Source: Bacteroidales bacterium
Lineage (GTDB): Bacteria; Bacteroidota; Bacteroidia; Bacteroidales; UBA932
DNA: 64,000 nucleotides
Assembly (NCBI GenBank): GCA_017428325.1
Contig: JAFRRA010000006.1
Location: 310,001 to 374,000, forward strand
Reading direction: 5' to 3'
Both the position numbers and the translations under genes were made by a program. The notes beneath the pieces are model-generated. The model ran no database searches. It was not told where the DNA came from and saw only the letters and a list, made by a program, of their open reading frames with translations. Positions 8,542 through 17,466 of this stretch are shown in pieces. Position 1 is the first letter of the stretch. Every line of letters begins with the position of its first letter.

Positions 8542-9817
8542 AAAATCCATTTTGATGACAATAGCGGCGCTGCTGTCTTTCCAGATTGCCTATGCTCAGG
8601 AAACAGACGCGCTCGGCACCTTTACCCCGTATTCCCTTTTCGGTGTTGGAGACCTTCACGGCTCCAATTCAGCCACCACCCTTGGAATGGGAGGAATAGG
8701 AATGGGAGTCCGCGATCCGAGATACATTAACTTCAAGAACATAGCCTCCCTTACGGAAAGGGATACGCTCAGCTTCATGCTGGACCTGGGAGTCTATTCC
8801 AAGAACATGTACCTTAGAGACCAGAATACCAAGTCAGCGTATAATGCAGCCAATATAAACAATTTCGTTTTCAGTTTCCCTATCCTGGACAAGCATTCCA
8901 TGCTGGTGGGAATAATGCCTTACTCGAATATGGGCTACAAGTTCCAGACAGGGGAAACGGATCCTGTCCTGATATCCAGATACGGAGATATCCGCTACAC
9001 CAAATACGGCAACGGAAACATCAACCAGCTGTTTGTCGGAGGCGCGGTCAAGATAAACCAATACCTGTCCGCGGGAGTGAAGGGAATTTACTATTTCGGA
9101 TCCCAGACAAACCATAGCGACATATATTTCTCTTCTTCCGCAGTGCGTACCGTACAGACGGGATGGAAATATTCTCCTCACGGGTTCTCCCTGGAAGGTG
9201 CCGTGCAGGGAATCTATAAACCGGCAGAAGATTACACTTTAGTCCTTGGAGCCGTATACAGGATGAAAAACAAGATGCACGGCTCGATGACAAGATATGC
9301 CTATGTGTACGACAGCGAGGTCAAGGATACGGTAGAGTTCAACAAGGTTGCCAGCAACATTTACATACCTTCATCATTTTCCGTGGGAGCGACCCTGCGC
9401 AAGGGAGAAAAATGGATGGCCGGTGTGGATTACGAACGCCAGGACTGGACAAAGGCGGAATTCAAGCAAACGGTAGGAGTGGGCTATAAGGCTCAGACAG
9501 CGCAATCTATAAGGACTGGAATAGAATTTGTTCCTAACCGCTATGACATCAGGTACTACTATAAAAGGATGACATACAGGGCCGGTTTCCATTATGACAA
9601 GACATATGTCAGCCTGGACGGCAAGAGCATAAACCAGATAGGTTTCACTCTCGGAGTTTCCCTCCCGGTATATCGTCTGAACAATTCGTTCAACGTAGCT
9701 GTGGATTTCGGACAGAGAGGCTCAAAGACAGGCAACCTGGTAAGAGAGAATTACGTGAACTTCATCTTCAGCCTGAGCCTGCACGATATATGGTTCGTGA
9801 AGCCGAAGTACCAATAA
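8531..9817 (+). CDS. Outer-membrane beta-barrel protein, FadL/PorV-like
   Basis: This 428-residue protein begins with a signal peptide (cleavage probably after IAYA, about residue 22). It continues with TPYSLFGVGD and a Gly-rich segment (TTLGMGGIGMGVRD), typical of the first strands and hatch of Bacteroidota outer-membrane barrels related to FadL or PorV. Alternating polar and aromatic strands run to the C-terminus, which ends in a short barrel-closing strand (VNFIFSLSLHDIWF). The transported substrate is unknown. The gene starts inside the 3' end of coaX (11-bp overlap), so it is surely co-transcribed with it. A structural role next to lptC is possible but not shown. Confidence 0.75.
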   Translation: MKIRKSILMTIAALLSFQIAYAQETDALGTFTPYSLFGVGDLHGSNSATTLGMGGIGMGVRDPRYINFKNIASLTERDTLSFMLDLGVYSKNMYLRDQNTKSAYNAANINNFVFSFPILDKHSMLVGIMPYSNMGYKFQTGETDPVLISRYGDIRYTKYGNGNINQLFVGGAVKINQYLSAGVKGIYYFGSQTNHSDIYFSSSAVRTVQTGWKYSPHGFSLEGAVQGIYKPAEDYTLVLGAVYRMKNKMHGSMTRYAYVYDSEVKDTVEFNKVASNIYIPSSFSVGATLRKGEKWMAGVDYERQDWTKAEFKQTVGVGYKAQTAQSIRTGIEFVPNRYDIRYYYKRMTYRAGFHYDKTYVSLDGKSINQIGFTLGVSLPVYRLNNSFNVAVDFGQRGSKTGNLVRENYVNFIFSLSLHDIWFVKPKYQ

Positions 9818-9831
9818 GTTAGATTAATTTA

Positions 9832-9839
9832 TAAATTTG
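9832..9839 (+). promoter_or_regulatory. Bacteroidota -7 box (TAAATTTG) before the TPR gene
   Basis: TAAATTTG ends 18 nt before the ATG at 9858, inside the 40-bp gap after the barrel gene. It could give an internal promoter in the coaX-corC run. Confidence 0.45.
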
Positions 9840-9857
9840 CTAAAAATATTTGCTACT

Positions 9858-11183
9858 ATGAAAAAATTAAGATTTGCACTTTATCTCTTGGCTGCAGCTT
9901 TATTTCTTCTTCCTGGAGAAATATCCGCTCAGGGCAGGTTCGGCAAGGATAGCGCTGAATGTGTGAATAACCTTAATTTCTATCAGGATTACCTGAAACA
10001 GGGTAATATGGACGAGGCTTATTCTTACTGGAAGGAGGCTATGAAGTTCTGCCCCGCCAAAGTTTCCCAGAACCTTTATATCAACGGAAGGAAGATATTG
10101 CTCAGCCGCCTGAACAAGACTGCTGACGTGGCAGACAGAGACAAGATAATAGATTCTATCCTGATCCTGGCCGAGACTAGAGCCCAGCTTTTCCCTAAGA
10201 ATGCCAAGAAAGCAAAGGAGGGAAGACTCTCCGACATGATGGTATTCTACGGACAGAATCCTGACAAGGCAAAGAAAATATTCGAAAATCTGGATGCCTA
10301 TGCAACCGAATTCGGTGCGGAGGCAGACCACGAACTGGTCGTAAATTCCATGATCAAGGCAACCGAGCTTTTCGCAGCAGGCCAACAGACCGAGGAGGAC
10401 ATCATGAACCTCTATTCGAAATATAACGATATTTTCGAGGCACGCCGCGCAGCAATGCCTGAGGACACCACTATAGATGCCGCCGAGGCAATGCTTCAGA
10501 ATGCTTTCATCAACTCCGGTGTTGCAACCTGCGACAATCTCATAAAGGTATTTACCCCGAGATTTGAGCAGAATCAGGACGATATGACAATGCTAAAGAC
10601 CATATCCGGACTCCTGAACAGCAACGAGTGTACCGAAAGCGACCTCTTCTCAAAGGTTGTTGCACAGATGTACAAGCTCGAGCCTTCCGCAGGAACAGCT
10701 TACTATCTGTACAGGTTCTTCAATTCAAAGGGAGACAAGGCAACGGCCCTGAACTATCTGAAGGAAGCTACCAATGTTGCAGAAGGAGTTGACAAGGGAA
10801 CTTACCTCTACGAGCTTGCAACCATCCACTATGGCAACCATCAGTATGGAGCAGCGGTTTCCACAGCCCGTCAGGCAGCGGAACTCAATCCTAAGTATGC
10901 CGGCAAGGCCGAAATGCTTATAGGAACAATTTGGGCTGCAACACCTTGCGCCGGCGACGAAATCGCAAAGAGGGCAAAATTCTGGGTTGCTACGGACTAT
11001 ATGCAGAGAGCAAAGGCAAAGGATCCTTCTCTTGCAGCCGAGGCAGACAGGAACATTGCAAGATACCGCAACTATTTCCCTACAGCACAGGATGCCTTCA
11101 TGTATGACCTTACGGACGGAAAGGGATATTCAATATCTTGCGGTGGAATGAGCGCTTCCACAACCGTAAGGACTTTGAAGTAA
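9858..11183 (+). CDS. Exported TPR-repeat protein
   Basis: This 441-residue protein has a signal peptide (KKLRFALYLLAAALFLLP, cleavage near ISA-Q) and helical repeats with TPR character. Examples are NFYQDYLKQGNMDEAYSYWKEAMK near the N-terminus and paired helices near the C-terminus (TYLYELATIHYGNHQYGAAVSTARQAAELN). TPR arrays mediate protein contacts, so this is probably a periplasmic scaffold. I use the ATG at 9858; an upstream TTG would extend into the promoter-like sequence. It is 12 bp before lptC, which suggests, without proving, a role in envelope assembly. No enzymatic motif is visible. Confidence 0.72.
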   Translation: MKKLRFALYLLAAALFLLPGEISAQGRFGKDSAECVNNLNFYQDYLKQGNMDEAYSYWKEAMKFCPAKVSQNLYINGRKILLSRLNKTADVADRDKIIDSILILAETRAQLFPKNAKKAKEGRLSDMMVFYGQNPDKAKKIFENLDAYATEFGAEADHELVVNSMIKATELFAAGQQTEEDIMNLYSKYNDIFEARRAAMPEDTTIDAAEAMLQNAFINSGVATCDNLIKVFTPRFEQNQDDMTMLKTISGLLNSNECTESDLFSKVVAQMYKLEPSAGTAYYLYRFFNSKGDKATALNYLKEATNVAEGVDKGTYLYELATIHYGNHQYGAAVSTARQAAELNPKYAGKAEMLIGTIWAATPCAGDEIAKRAKFWVATDYMQRAKAKDPSLAAEADRNIARYRNYFPTAQDAFMYDLTDGKGYSISCGGMSASTTVRTLK

Positions 11184-11195
11184 TCGGAAGGGTTT

Positions 11196-11870
11196 ATGTT
11201 CGGAAATCTCCGTCATATAGCGGAATCGGCAGCAGCACGCCTTTGGGTTGCTGCTGCTTTCGCTTTGCTGGTAGCCTGCAGCACAAAGACGGAGGTCACT
11301 GACCAGATAGATATCAGCGCCGCACCACGTCAGGTGGGAGACAGCATACTGGCTATCCAGAGCGTGAATGGAGAGCAGTCTCTCAGGGTTGAGGCTCCGC
11401 GTATGGAAAAATACGAATTCGACACCTTGTCTTACGAACTCTTTCCGGCGGGATTTGACGTATTTTCATACAAGGACGGGAATCTCGAAACCAGTATCCG
11501 CGCCAAGAAGGCCCGCCATACGGTTCACAAGGACAAATCGGAAACCTGGGAGGTTTTCGGGAATGTTGTCATAACCAATTACATCAACGGGCAGGTTCTT
11601 AAGACGGACACCCTTTACTGGGACCGTTACGAGCACAAGATATTTACTAACTGTTATGTGGAGATGTCTTCTCCTCAAGGCTTTATGCAGGGCTATGGAA
11701 TGGAGAGCGACGAACAGGCCCGCAACGCCGAGATCCTGCGTCCTTTCGATTCCTTCACCAGGATAGCGGAAGACTCCCTGTATGTGGACACAGCCAACTT
11801 TATAGGCCCTATACTTGATCCGGCCAAGATTAACGCTGATCTCAAAGTTAAGGGAAAAGACGGGAAATAA
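11196..11870 (+). CDS. lptC: LPS-export periplasmic protein LptC (lipoprotein form)
   Basis: LptC links the inner-membrane LptBFG transporter to the LptA bridge that carries lipopolysaccharide to the outer membrane. The 224-residue protein has a hydrophobic leader ending in LVAC (Cys28), so it looks lipid-anchored, unlike the transmembrane-anchored E. coli protein. The beta-jellyroll pattern typical of LptC/OstA is visible: VEAPRMEKYEF, FPAGFDVFSY, SIRAKKARHT, WEVFGNVVITN, GQVLKTDTLYWDRYEHKIFTN. Its stop codon shares one base with the start of the CorC-like gene (TAATG). No lptA, lptF or lptG is adjacent in the window; lptE lies at 52.8 kb. Confidence 0.88.
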   Translation: MFGNLRHIAESAAARLWVAAAFALLVACSTKTEVTDQIDISAAPRQVGDSILAIQSVNGEQSLRVEAPRMEKYEFDTLSYELFPAGFDVFSYKDGNLETSIRAKKARHTVHKDKSETWEVFGNVVITNYINGQVLKTDTLYWDRYEHKIFTNCYVEMSSPQGFMQGYGMESDEQARNAEILRPFDSFTRIAEDSLYVDTANFIGPILDPAKINADLKVKGKDGK

Positions 11871-13132
11871 TGATTTACAACATCATTATAGTTATTGTGG
11901 CTCTTTGCTTCTGTGCCCTGTTCTCGGGGTACGAGATGGCGTTTCTGCACTGCAACCGCCTGAAAGTGGCGCTGGACAAAAAAGAGGGGAAGAAATATGC
12001 CATAGCGATGGACCGTTTCATCCGGAACGAGAACGACCTGATAAGCAGCCTCCTGATGGGCAACAACATCTTTGTCGTTATCTACAGTATCGCGGCGGCG
12101 CATCTTCTGAATCCTTTCCTGATGGCCCACATTACGACATCCACATCGCTGATAATTATAATAGAGACTGTCATAGCCGCTGTTATCGTGATGGTTACGG
12201 CAGAATACCTTCCCAAGGCACTGTGTCTGCTCAATGCGAACAAAGTATTTTCGTCCCTATACAGGGTAATCCTCTTTTTCTATTACCTGCTTTATCCTCT
12301 TACCTGGCTTACCAACCGTCTTGCATATTTACTTATAGGCAAGAAGCCCAAGGCTGTCCAGGCTTCATCCCAGCAATACGGAAAATTCGATACCGTGGAC
12401 CTTCTCAATCTCAGCGAGGAAGTGGAAGACGCACAGGGGGATGACGTGCCGTCTGACATAGAGATTTTCCAGAACGCCATGGATTTCTCGTCTACGAAGA
12501 TCAAGGAATGCCTTATACCGAGAACGGAGATTGTTGCAATAGACATAGAGGACAGCATAGACGAATTGCTGAGCCTGTTTGTGGACACAGGCTATTCCAG
12601 GATAGTTGTCTACAGGGAAAACATAGACGACATCATCGGCTATGTGCTGTCCAAGGATCTTCTGCAGGGAAGGAAAAACTCGATATCGGAAATCCTGAGG
12701 CCAATCGCCCACGTAGCTATGGATATGGATGCCAGGTCCCTGCTCGAGAAGATGACTTCCAGCAAAGAGAACATTGTCGTGGTCAACGACGAATATGGCG
12801 GAACAGAGGGCATCATTACGCTTGAAGACCTGATAGAGGAAATCTTCGGGGAAATTGAAGACGAGCTGGACCGCAACGAGTTTATAGAGAAGAAGATATC
12901 TGACAGGGAATGGGTTTTCTCAGCAAGGCTCGACGTAAAGGACATCAACCGCAGACACGAACTTTCACTGCCCGAAGACGATGCCTATGAAACTCTTGCG
13001 GGCCTGATACTCTATAACATAGGATTCATACCAAAAGAAAAGGAGACATTCCGCATCGGGAATATCTCCTTCACCGTTCTCAAGACTTCGAAAAAGAGGA
13101 TTGAAACCGTCTCAGTCAAAATCCTGAACTGA
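11870..13132 (+). CDS. CNNM/CorC-family membrane protein (DUF21-CBS pair-CorC_HlyC)
   Basis: This 420-residue protein has an N-terminal DUF21 membrane domain (about residues 1-170, three to four hydrophobic segments with ALFSGYEMAF at the first). A pair of CBS domains follows (around SRIVVYRENIDDIIGYVLSKDL and KENIVVVNDEYGGTEGIITLEDL), then a C-terminal CorC_HlyC transporter-associated domain. The family is linked to magnesium or cobalt efflux and was historically called hemolysin. Bacteroidota members are often named gliding-motility GldE-like, but no gld genes are here. It is translationally coupled to lptC by a one-base overlap and converges on the ppiD-like gene with a 4-bp gap. Confidence 0.88.
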   Translation: MIYNIIIVIVALCFCALFSGYEMAFLHCNRLKVALDKKEGKKYAIAMDRFIRNENDLISSLLMGNNIFVVIYSIAAAHLLNPFLMAHITTSTSLIIIIETVIAAVIVMVTAEYLPKALCLLNANKVFSSLYRVILFFYYLLYPLTWLTNRLAYLLIGKKPKAVQASSQQYGKFDTVDLLNLSEEVEDAQGDDVPSDIEIFQNAMDFSSTKIKECLIPRTEIVAIDIEDSIDELLSLFVDTGYSRIVVYRENIDDIIGYVLSKDLLQGRKNSISEILRPIAHVAMDMDARSLLEKMTSSKENIVVVNDEYGGTEGIITLEDLIEEIFGEIEDELDRNEFIEKKISDREWVFSARLDVKDINRRHELSLPEDDAYETLAGLILYNIGFIPKEKETFRIGNISFTVLKTSKKRIETVSVKILN

Positions 13133-13136
13133 CATT

Positions 13137-15245
13137 CTAATAGAACCTGTAACGCTGGTCAACAACGTTTGCGTCGTTGCACATTAACTGAGGCAGAACG
13201 TTGATGATAGAGTAAACGGCGTTGTCGCTCTTGTTCTGGGCGTCGCTCTCGGTGTAGAATGCCCCGATCTTGCTGTCCTTAATCTGGAACCAGTAAACTC
13301 CGAGAGATCCCTTGACAGGTCCTACGATGTTCCTGTTGCCTTCCGCTCCGGCCTTGGCTATGTTTCCAATGAACATTGGGTCAAGCTGCTGTCCTGCATT
13401 CAGGGAAGAGAATGTTACATCGTTGATGCTGCTTACGGTAGAGGCAAGCTTATCAGCTATCTCTTCCAGAGAGGAAGCGTCTCCAACCAGATCCGCACTG
13501 TTTTTAGCCATATTGTCTATGGTCTTCTTAACAGTAAGGAACTGCTTGATCTGCTCTGACATTTCGTTCAGTTCGGCATATCCTGCCGGATGGATTTTCT
13601 TGAGAGCTGCAATGACATAATACTTGTTGTTGACGGTAATGATGTCAGATATTGCTTCTTCCTTTGCGTCGAAAATCCAGCGGCTGACCTCTTTCATGTT
13701 GTCATAGCTTCCGATGGTCTTGGCGCCGCCGAGAAGACTGTTGGCAGGAACAAGGTCAAGATGGTTTGCCAGAGCATAATCCTCCATCTTCTTTATATCC
13801 TTTGCGCTGTTGTCCAGAACCTTGCCGGCTTCAGCGTAAATATTGGAGAATGTCTCCTGGCTGGCAGATGCGTTAAGGGAAAGAATGGCAACCTTTGATT
13901 TCCTGACAGGCTTTGTCTGGTTGTCAACTTTTGCAACCACATAGGATCCACCGGCTTCAACCTTGAACAGGTCACCGTTCTTGGAGGTGAACGCCTTCAT
14001 GAATCCCTGAGGCAGGTTTGCATAGCAGACAGTCTCTGTAATCCAGCCGATAGAACCAGGTTCTGCAGTTCTCTGTGGCTGGAAATACTGTGAAGCAACC
14101 TCGGCGAAATCAGCACCGCCCTTCAAGACATTGATGATACTGTCGGCAACCTTTTCCTCTCCTGCAGGAATATACTTCAAAAATACTGAGTCTGGCCTGT
14201 TTGCAACATCCAGGATCTTGGCGGCAACAAACTGGTTGTCGTAATGCTGAGGCTGAAGGAGGGCACCGGCCTTATTCTCTGCGACAAAATCAGAAAGGAT
14301 AGAAGACACCTGCCTGAGCTCATCGCTCTTGAAATAAACGTCATTGAAAGGAATGTCGGAATTCTTTGTAATGAATGCCTTCATCTCGCTGTCCTGCAGT
14401 GTCTGGAACTCCCCGTACAGCTTGTCCATTTCTTCCTGTGCGGCCTTTACGTCTTTCTCGGAAGGCTCTATCGGCAGAACAACAATCTCGGCGTCTCTGG
14501 TTTCCACTTTCTTGAGAGCCGGACGGATCTGCTCGTAATATTTCTTGATCTCTTCGTTAGAAACCTTTACGGTAGTGTCCCTCTCGTAAGAAAGAGGCTG
14601 GATCACAAAGTCCACATCATAGGAATTGTTGTTCTCGGCGATTTCCCTGCGGACCTGCAATTTGTTAGCGACAGTTCCCTTGGCTATCATAGCCGCATAT
14701 TTTGTGAACATCCTCTCCTGGATAAGGTTGTTCTCCAGATATCCCCAGTAAGCAGCCAGCTGTCCGGAAGCGTCCTGGTCTATATTCTGGATAAAGTTCT
14801 GGAACTGGTTCTTGTCAAACTGTCCGTTAGCGTCTACGAAAGCCGCCTCGCTGAGCAGGACAGGTGAAATGTCAACTCCTCCGCACATATCCTCAATTTC
14901 TCCCTCACCGATTTTGATACCGGCTCTCTCGCAGGCAGGAACAATCACATTGTCTGCGATATAACTGTTCCAGGCCTCGTTGTTCACCCTCTCGTTGAGC
15001 TCCTCGCTGTTTCCCTCACCAGCTCCGGTAAGTTTGGCGATGTTGCTGTAATACTCAACTCTCCTGCTGAATTCCTGCTGGTTAATGCTCTTTCCCGCAA
15101 TCTTTCCTACGTCATACTTTGAGGAAAACATGGACATCACCCTCTGAAGATCATCCGGATTGACAATGAAAGCCAGCAACGCAATAGCGATAACGATGGA
15201 AATGAAAACTCCCATCCTTTTGCGCATTTTCTCAAGAACTGCCAT
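13137..15245 (-). CDS. Membrane-anchored peptidyl-prolyl isomerase, PpiD/SurA-like
   Basis: This 702-residue periplasmic foldase has a short cytoplasmic N-terminus, one transmembrane helix (about residues 12-28, VFISIVIAIALLAFIV), a SurA-N-like helical chaperone region and a parvulin rotamase domain near the centre (FLKYIPAGEEKVADSI, then GGADFAEVASQY, GSIGWI, and a helix ending NLPQGFMKAF). The C-terminal part returns to helical chaperone fold. PpiD-type proteins sit at the SecYEG exit and help newly exported proteins fold. A -7 box lies 60 nt upstream in the gap after ychF, so it is probably transcribed on its own. Confidence 0.88.
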   Translation of the reverse strand: MAVLEKMRKRMGVFISIVIAIALLAFIVNPDDLQRVMSMFSSKYDVGKIAGKSINQQEFSRRVEYYSNIAKLTGAGEGNSEELNERVNNEAWNSYIADNVIVPACERAGIKIGEGEIEDMCGGVDISPVLLSEAAFVDANGQFDKNQFQNFIQNIDQDASGQLAAYWGYLENNLIQERMFTKYAAMIAKGTVANKLQVRREIAENNNSYDVDFVIQPLSYERDTTVKVSNEEIKKYYEQIRPALKKVETRDAEIVVLPIEPSEKDVKAAQEEMDKLYGEFQTLQDSEMKAFITKNSDIPFNDVYFKSDELRQVSSILSDFVAENKAGALLQPQHYDNQFVAAKILDVANRPDSVFLKYIPAGEEKVADSIINVLKGGADFAEVASQYFQPQRTAEPGSIGWITETVCYANLPQGFMKAFTSKNGDLFKVEAGGSYVVAKVDNQTKPVRKSKVAILSLNASASQETFSNIYAEAGKVLDNSAKDIKKMEDYALANHLDLVPANSLLGGAKTIGSYDNMKEVSRWIFDAKEEAISDIITVNNKYYVIAALKKIHPAGYAELNEMSEQIKQFLTVKKTIDNMAKNSADLVGDASSLEEIADKLASTVSSINDVTFSSLNAGQQLDPMFIGNIAKAGAEGNRNIVGPVKGSLGVYWFQIKDSKIGAFYTESDAQNKSDNAVYSIINVLPQLMCNDANVVDQRYRFY

Positions 15246-15305
15246 ATAATCTTAATTTCTAAAGTTTACTTAACAATGTACCTGCGCCCGTGGGCACAAG
15301 GGCTA

Positions 15306-15313
15306 CAAAAGTA
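15306..15313 (-). promoter_or_regulatory. Bacteroidota -7 box (TACTTTTG) for the ppiD-like gene
   Basis: TACTTTTG on the minus strand lies 60 nt before the ppiD-like ATG, in the 78-bp gap that follows ychF. Confidence 0.4.
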
Positions 15314-15323
15314 TAAAAAAAAC

Positions 15324-16427
15324 CTATACGTTGAACAGGAAGTGCATAATATCCCCGTCCTGAACCACATATTCCTTGCCTTCAGTGGCCAATTTTCCCG
15401 CAGCCCGACAGGCGCTTTCGCTTCCGTATCTTACAAAATCGTCAAACTTTATGACCTCTGCCCTGATGAACCCCTTCTCGAAATCAGAGTGTATCACTCC
15501 GGCAGCCTGCGGCGCCTTGTCGCCTTTTTTGAAAGTCCAGGCGCGCACCTCCGGCTCTCCCTGGGTGAAGTATGTCTGCAGGCCAAGGAGCCTGTAGGCG
15601 CTCTGCACCAGACGCACTATTCCGCTTTCCTGAAGCCCCAGGTCCTGAAGGAACATCTGCTTGTCTTCGAAGGAATCCATCTCCGCGATGTCAGACTCTA
15701 TCTTAGCGGCCAATACCAGAATTTCAGCGTCCTCGTTCTTAACAGCCTCTTTCACAGCGTCTACGTATGCGTTTCCTGTAGCCGCGCTGGCTTCATCAAC
15801 ATTGCATACATACATAACCGGTTTTGCTGTCAAAAGGAAGAGGCTCTTTGCCAGCTTGATGTCATCCGGCTTGTCGAAGGTAACGCTGCGGGCATTCTCC
15901 CCCCTTTCCAGAACTTCCTTGTATCTTTCCAGGACGGCGCACATTTTCTGGGCTTCCTTGTCTGCCCCCATCTTGGCCTGCTTTCCGACTTTTGCCAGAC
16001 GGTTTTCCACAGTCTCCAGGTCTTTGAGCTGAAGTTCCGTATCTATCACTTCCTTGTCCCGGACCGGATTCACGCTTCCGTCCACATGCGCAATGTTCGG
16101 GTCGTCAAAACAGCGCAGTACGTGCAGTATGGCATCAGTTTCTCTGATATTTGCAAGAAATTGGTTTCCAAGCCCTTCTCCGCGACTGGCCCCCTTTACC
16201 AAACCTGCGATGTCCACAATCTCGACAGTTGCCGGCACCACGTTTCTCGGATGTACCATCTCCACCAGTTTCTCAAGCCTCTTGTCAGGAACCGCGGTGG
16301 ATCCTATCTGTGGATTGATTGTGCAGAACGGAAAATTGGCCGCCTCTGCCTTGGCGGAACTTATGCAGTTGAAAAGCGTGCTCTTCCCCACATTCGGAAG
16401 GCCTACTATTCCACATTTTACAGACAT
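15324..16427 (-). CDS. ychF: Redox-regulated ribosome-binding P-loop ATPase YchF/OLA1
   Basis: YchF is a universally conserved Obg-family P-loop protein that binds ribosomes and prefers ATP over GTP. The 367-residue protein shows GLPNVGKST (residues 9-17), a DIAGLVKGASRGEGLGNQF G3/switch region and the C-terminal TGS domain (YFTQGEPEVRAWTFKKGDKAPQAAGVIHSDFEKGFIRAEV). The Obg-like Leu-His replacement of the catalytic Gln is typical for the family. A box at 16451-16458 gives a 23-nt leader. A 492-codon open frame on the opposite strand is a shadow of this gene. Confidence 0.97.
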   Translation of the reverse strand: MSVKCGIVGLPNVGKSTLFNCISSAKAEAANFPFCTINPQIGSTAVPDKRLEKLVEMVHPRNVVPATVEIVDIAGLVKGASRGEGLGNQFLANIRETDAILHVLRCFDDPNIAHVDGSVNPVRDKEVIDTELQLKDLETVENRLAKVGKQAKMGADKEAQKMCAVLERYKEVLERGENARSVTFDKPDDIKLAKSLFLLTAKPVMYVCNVDEASAATGNAYVDAVKEAVKNEDAEILVLAAKIESDIAEMDSFEDKQMFLQDLGLQESGIVRLVQSAYRLLGLQTYFTQGEPEVRAWTFKKGDKAPQAAGVIHSDFEKGFIRAEVIKFDDFVRYGSESACRAAGKLATEGKEYVVQDGDIMHFLFNV

Positions 16428-16450
16428 GTCGTTATCGTTTTAAAACCCTG

Positions 16451-16458
16451 CAAATTTA
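16451..16458 (-). promoter_or_regulatory. Bacteroidota -7 box (TAAATTTG) for ychF
   Basis: TAAATTTG on the minus strand lies 23 nt before the ychF ATG, in the 131-bp divergent gap. Confidence 0.5.
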
Positions 16459-16487
16459 GCAAAAAGCCAGGCAAAGGAAAAACAAGA

Positions 16488-16527
16488 GGGGCGGACAGCG
16501 TAAATTTTACCGTTTGGCAACCGCCCC
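16488..16527. repeat. Inverted repeat GGGGCGG...CCGCCCC in the ychF / EEP gap
   Basis: Perfect 7-bp arms (16488-16494 and 16521-16527) enclose 26 nt that contain a near-palindrome, GTAAATTTTAC. It lies between two divergent promoters, so a terminator role is unlikely. A binding site or structured leader is possible. Confidence 0.45.
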
Positions 16528-16535
16528 GAAACCAT

Positions 16536-16553
16536 CCGGCATATTTTTGCCGG
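16536..16553 (+). repeat. Hairpin-like CCGGCA...TGCCGG over the EEP promoter box
   Basis: Arms CCGGCA (16536-16541) and TGCCGG (16548-16553) flank a 6-nt loop and include most of the -7 box of the downstream gene. It ends 5 nt before the start codon. Confidence 0.45.
16542..16549 (+). promoter_or_regulatory. Bacteroidota -7 box (TATTTTTG) for the EEP gene
   Basis: TATTTTTG ends 9 nt before the ATG at 16559 and supports that start over a TTG at 16514. Confidence 0.5.
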
Positions 16554-16558
16554 AAAAA

Positions 16559-17452
16559 ATGGACAAACTCACAGGTCTTCTCACGCTCATTGTCATGTTC
16601 TGGAACCTTGAGAATTTCTTCTATCCTGCAAAGGAAGAGACAATTAGTGAAAACCCAAAGGCCGTCACCTGGAAACGTTTCCGCGCAAAAAGAGACCTTA
16701 TCTCCAAAACCATTATCGCGATCAAGGACAAGGAAGGGGAATACCCGTCGTTAATCGGACTCTGCGAAGTTGAAAACCTCAGAACCCTGAAGAACCTTCT
16801 CTATGACACCCCGCTGTCAAGACTAGGTTACAGCATCATCCACAAGGACTCTCCAGACCCCAGGGGGATTGACGTGGCGCTTCTGTATCGCAGAGAAGAA
16901 ATCAGAATCCTGGACACAGCCTTCCTGAGAATCCGTTCTTTCAGGACAAGGGATATCCTTTACGCAAAGGTTTATTCACAAATACTCAGGGACACTGTTC
17001 ATATCTTTGTCAATCACTGGCCTTCCAAGCTCGGCGGAGAAAAGAAATCCGCCCCAAGAAGGCAGGAAGCCGCACTCCTTCTCAACAGTCATATTGATTC
17101 GATCCTGAAAGCCAATCCCAATGCACAGATTGTTGCTATGGGGGATTTTAACGACAGCCCCTTTCCCCACCACTCTCTTGAAAATCTCTCGCTGAGGCTT
17201 AAAGATTCCCTTGGGAGAAGCCATGCGGCAATCTCCGGAACCCACAAGTACAAAGGCCGTTGGGAGATGCTGGACCAGTTTCTTGTATCTAAAACCATTA
17301 ACGGGAAAATCCAGATACTAGCATATCCTCACCTTCTGCAGACAGACAAAAAATATCTGGGAGAAAAGACAAAAAGGACCTTCATCGGCCCCCGCTTCAA
17401 CGCCGGGGCCAGCGACCACCTCCCAATCCTGTTGAAGGTGCAGAGAAAATGA
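16559..17452 (+). CDS. Endonuclease/exonuclease/phosphatase-family protein
   Basis: This 297-residue protein has the EEP fold. The metal-binding and catalytic signatures are FWNLENFF (first strand Asn), LCEVEN (Glu), FVNHWPSK (His), MGDFNDSP (Asp/Asn) and ASDHLPI (C-terminal Asp-His). Members cleave DNA, RNA, phosphoinositides or other phosphodiesters with magnesium, and substrate cannot be chosen from sequence. No signal peptide is evident. The start at 16559 fits the -7 box and the conserved first strand. Its TGA stop lies just before the thyA promoter box and 14 nt before the thyA start, so readthrough into thyA is possible. Confidence 0.85.
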   Translation: MDKLTGLLTLIVMFWNLENFFYPAKEETISENPKAVTWKRFRAKRDLISKTIIAIKDKEGEYPSLIGLCEVENLRTLKNLLYDTPLSRLGYSIIHKDSPDPRGIDVALLYRREEIRILDTAFLRIRSFRTRDILYAKVYSQILRDTVHIFVNHWPSKLGGEKKSAPRRQEAALLLNSHIDSILKANPNAQIVAMGDFNDSPFPHHSLENLSLRLKDSLGRSHAAISGTHKYKGRWEMLDQFLVSKTINGKIQILAYPHLLQTDKKYLGEKTKRTFIGPRFNAGASDHLPILLKVQRK

Positions 17453-17453
17453 G

Positions 17454-17461
17454 TAAATTTG
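17454..17461 (+). promoter_or_regulatory. Bacteroidota promoter for thyA (TTG-N19-TAAATTTG)
   Basis: TAAATTTG ends 5 nt before the ATG at 17467 and has a TTG at 17432-17434, exactly 19 nt upstream, matching the -33/-7 layout. It begins 1 nt after the stop of the upstream gene. This is the best complete promoter in the window. Confidence 0.65.
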
Positions 17462-17466
17462 TACTT

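Noticed and set aside
15276-16754. A 492-codon plus-strand open frame opposite ychF
   Set aside because: It is antisense to a textbook YchF with all motifs, has no family resemblance and extends over promoter DNA on one side.
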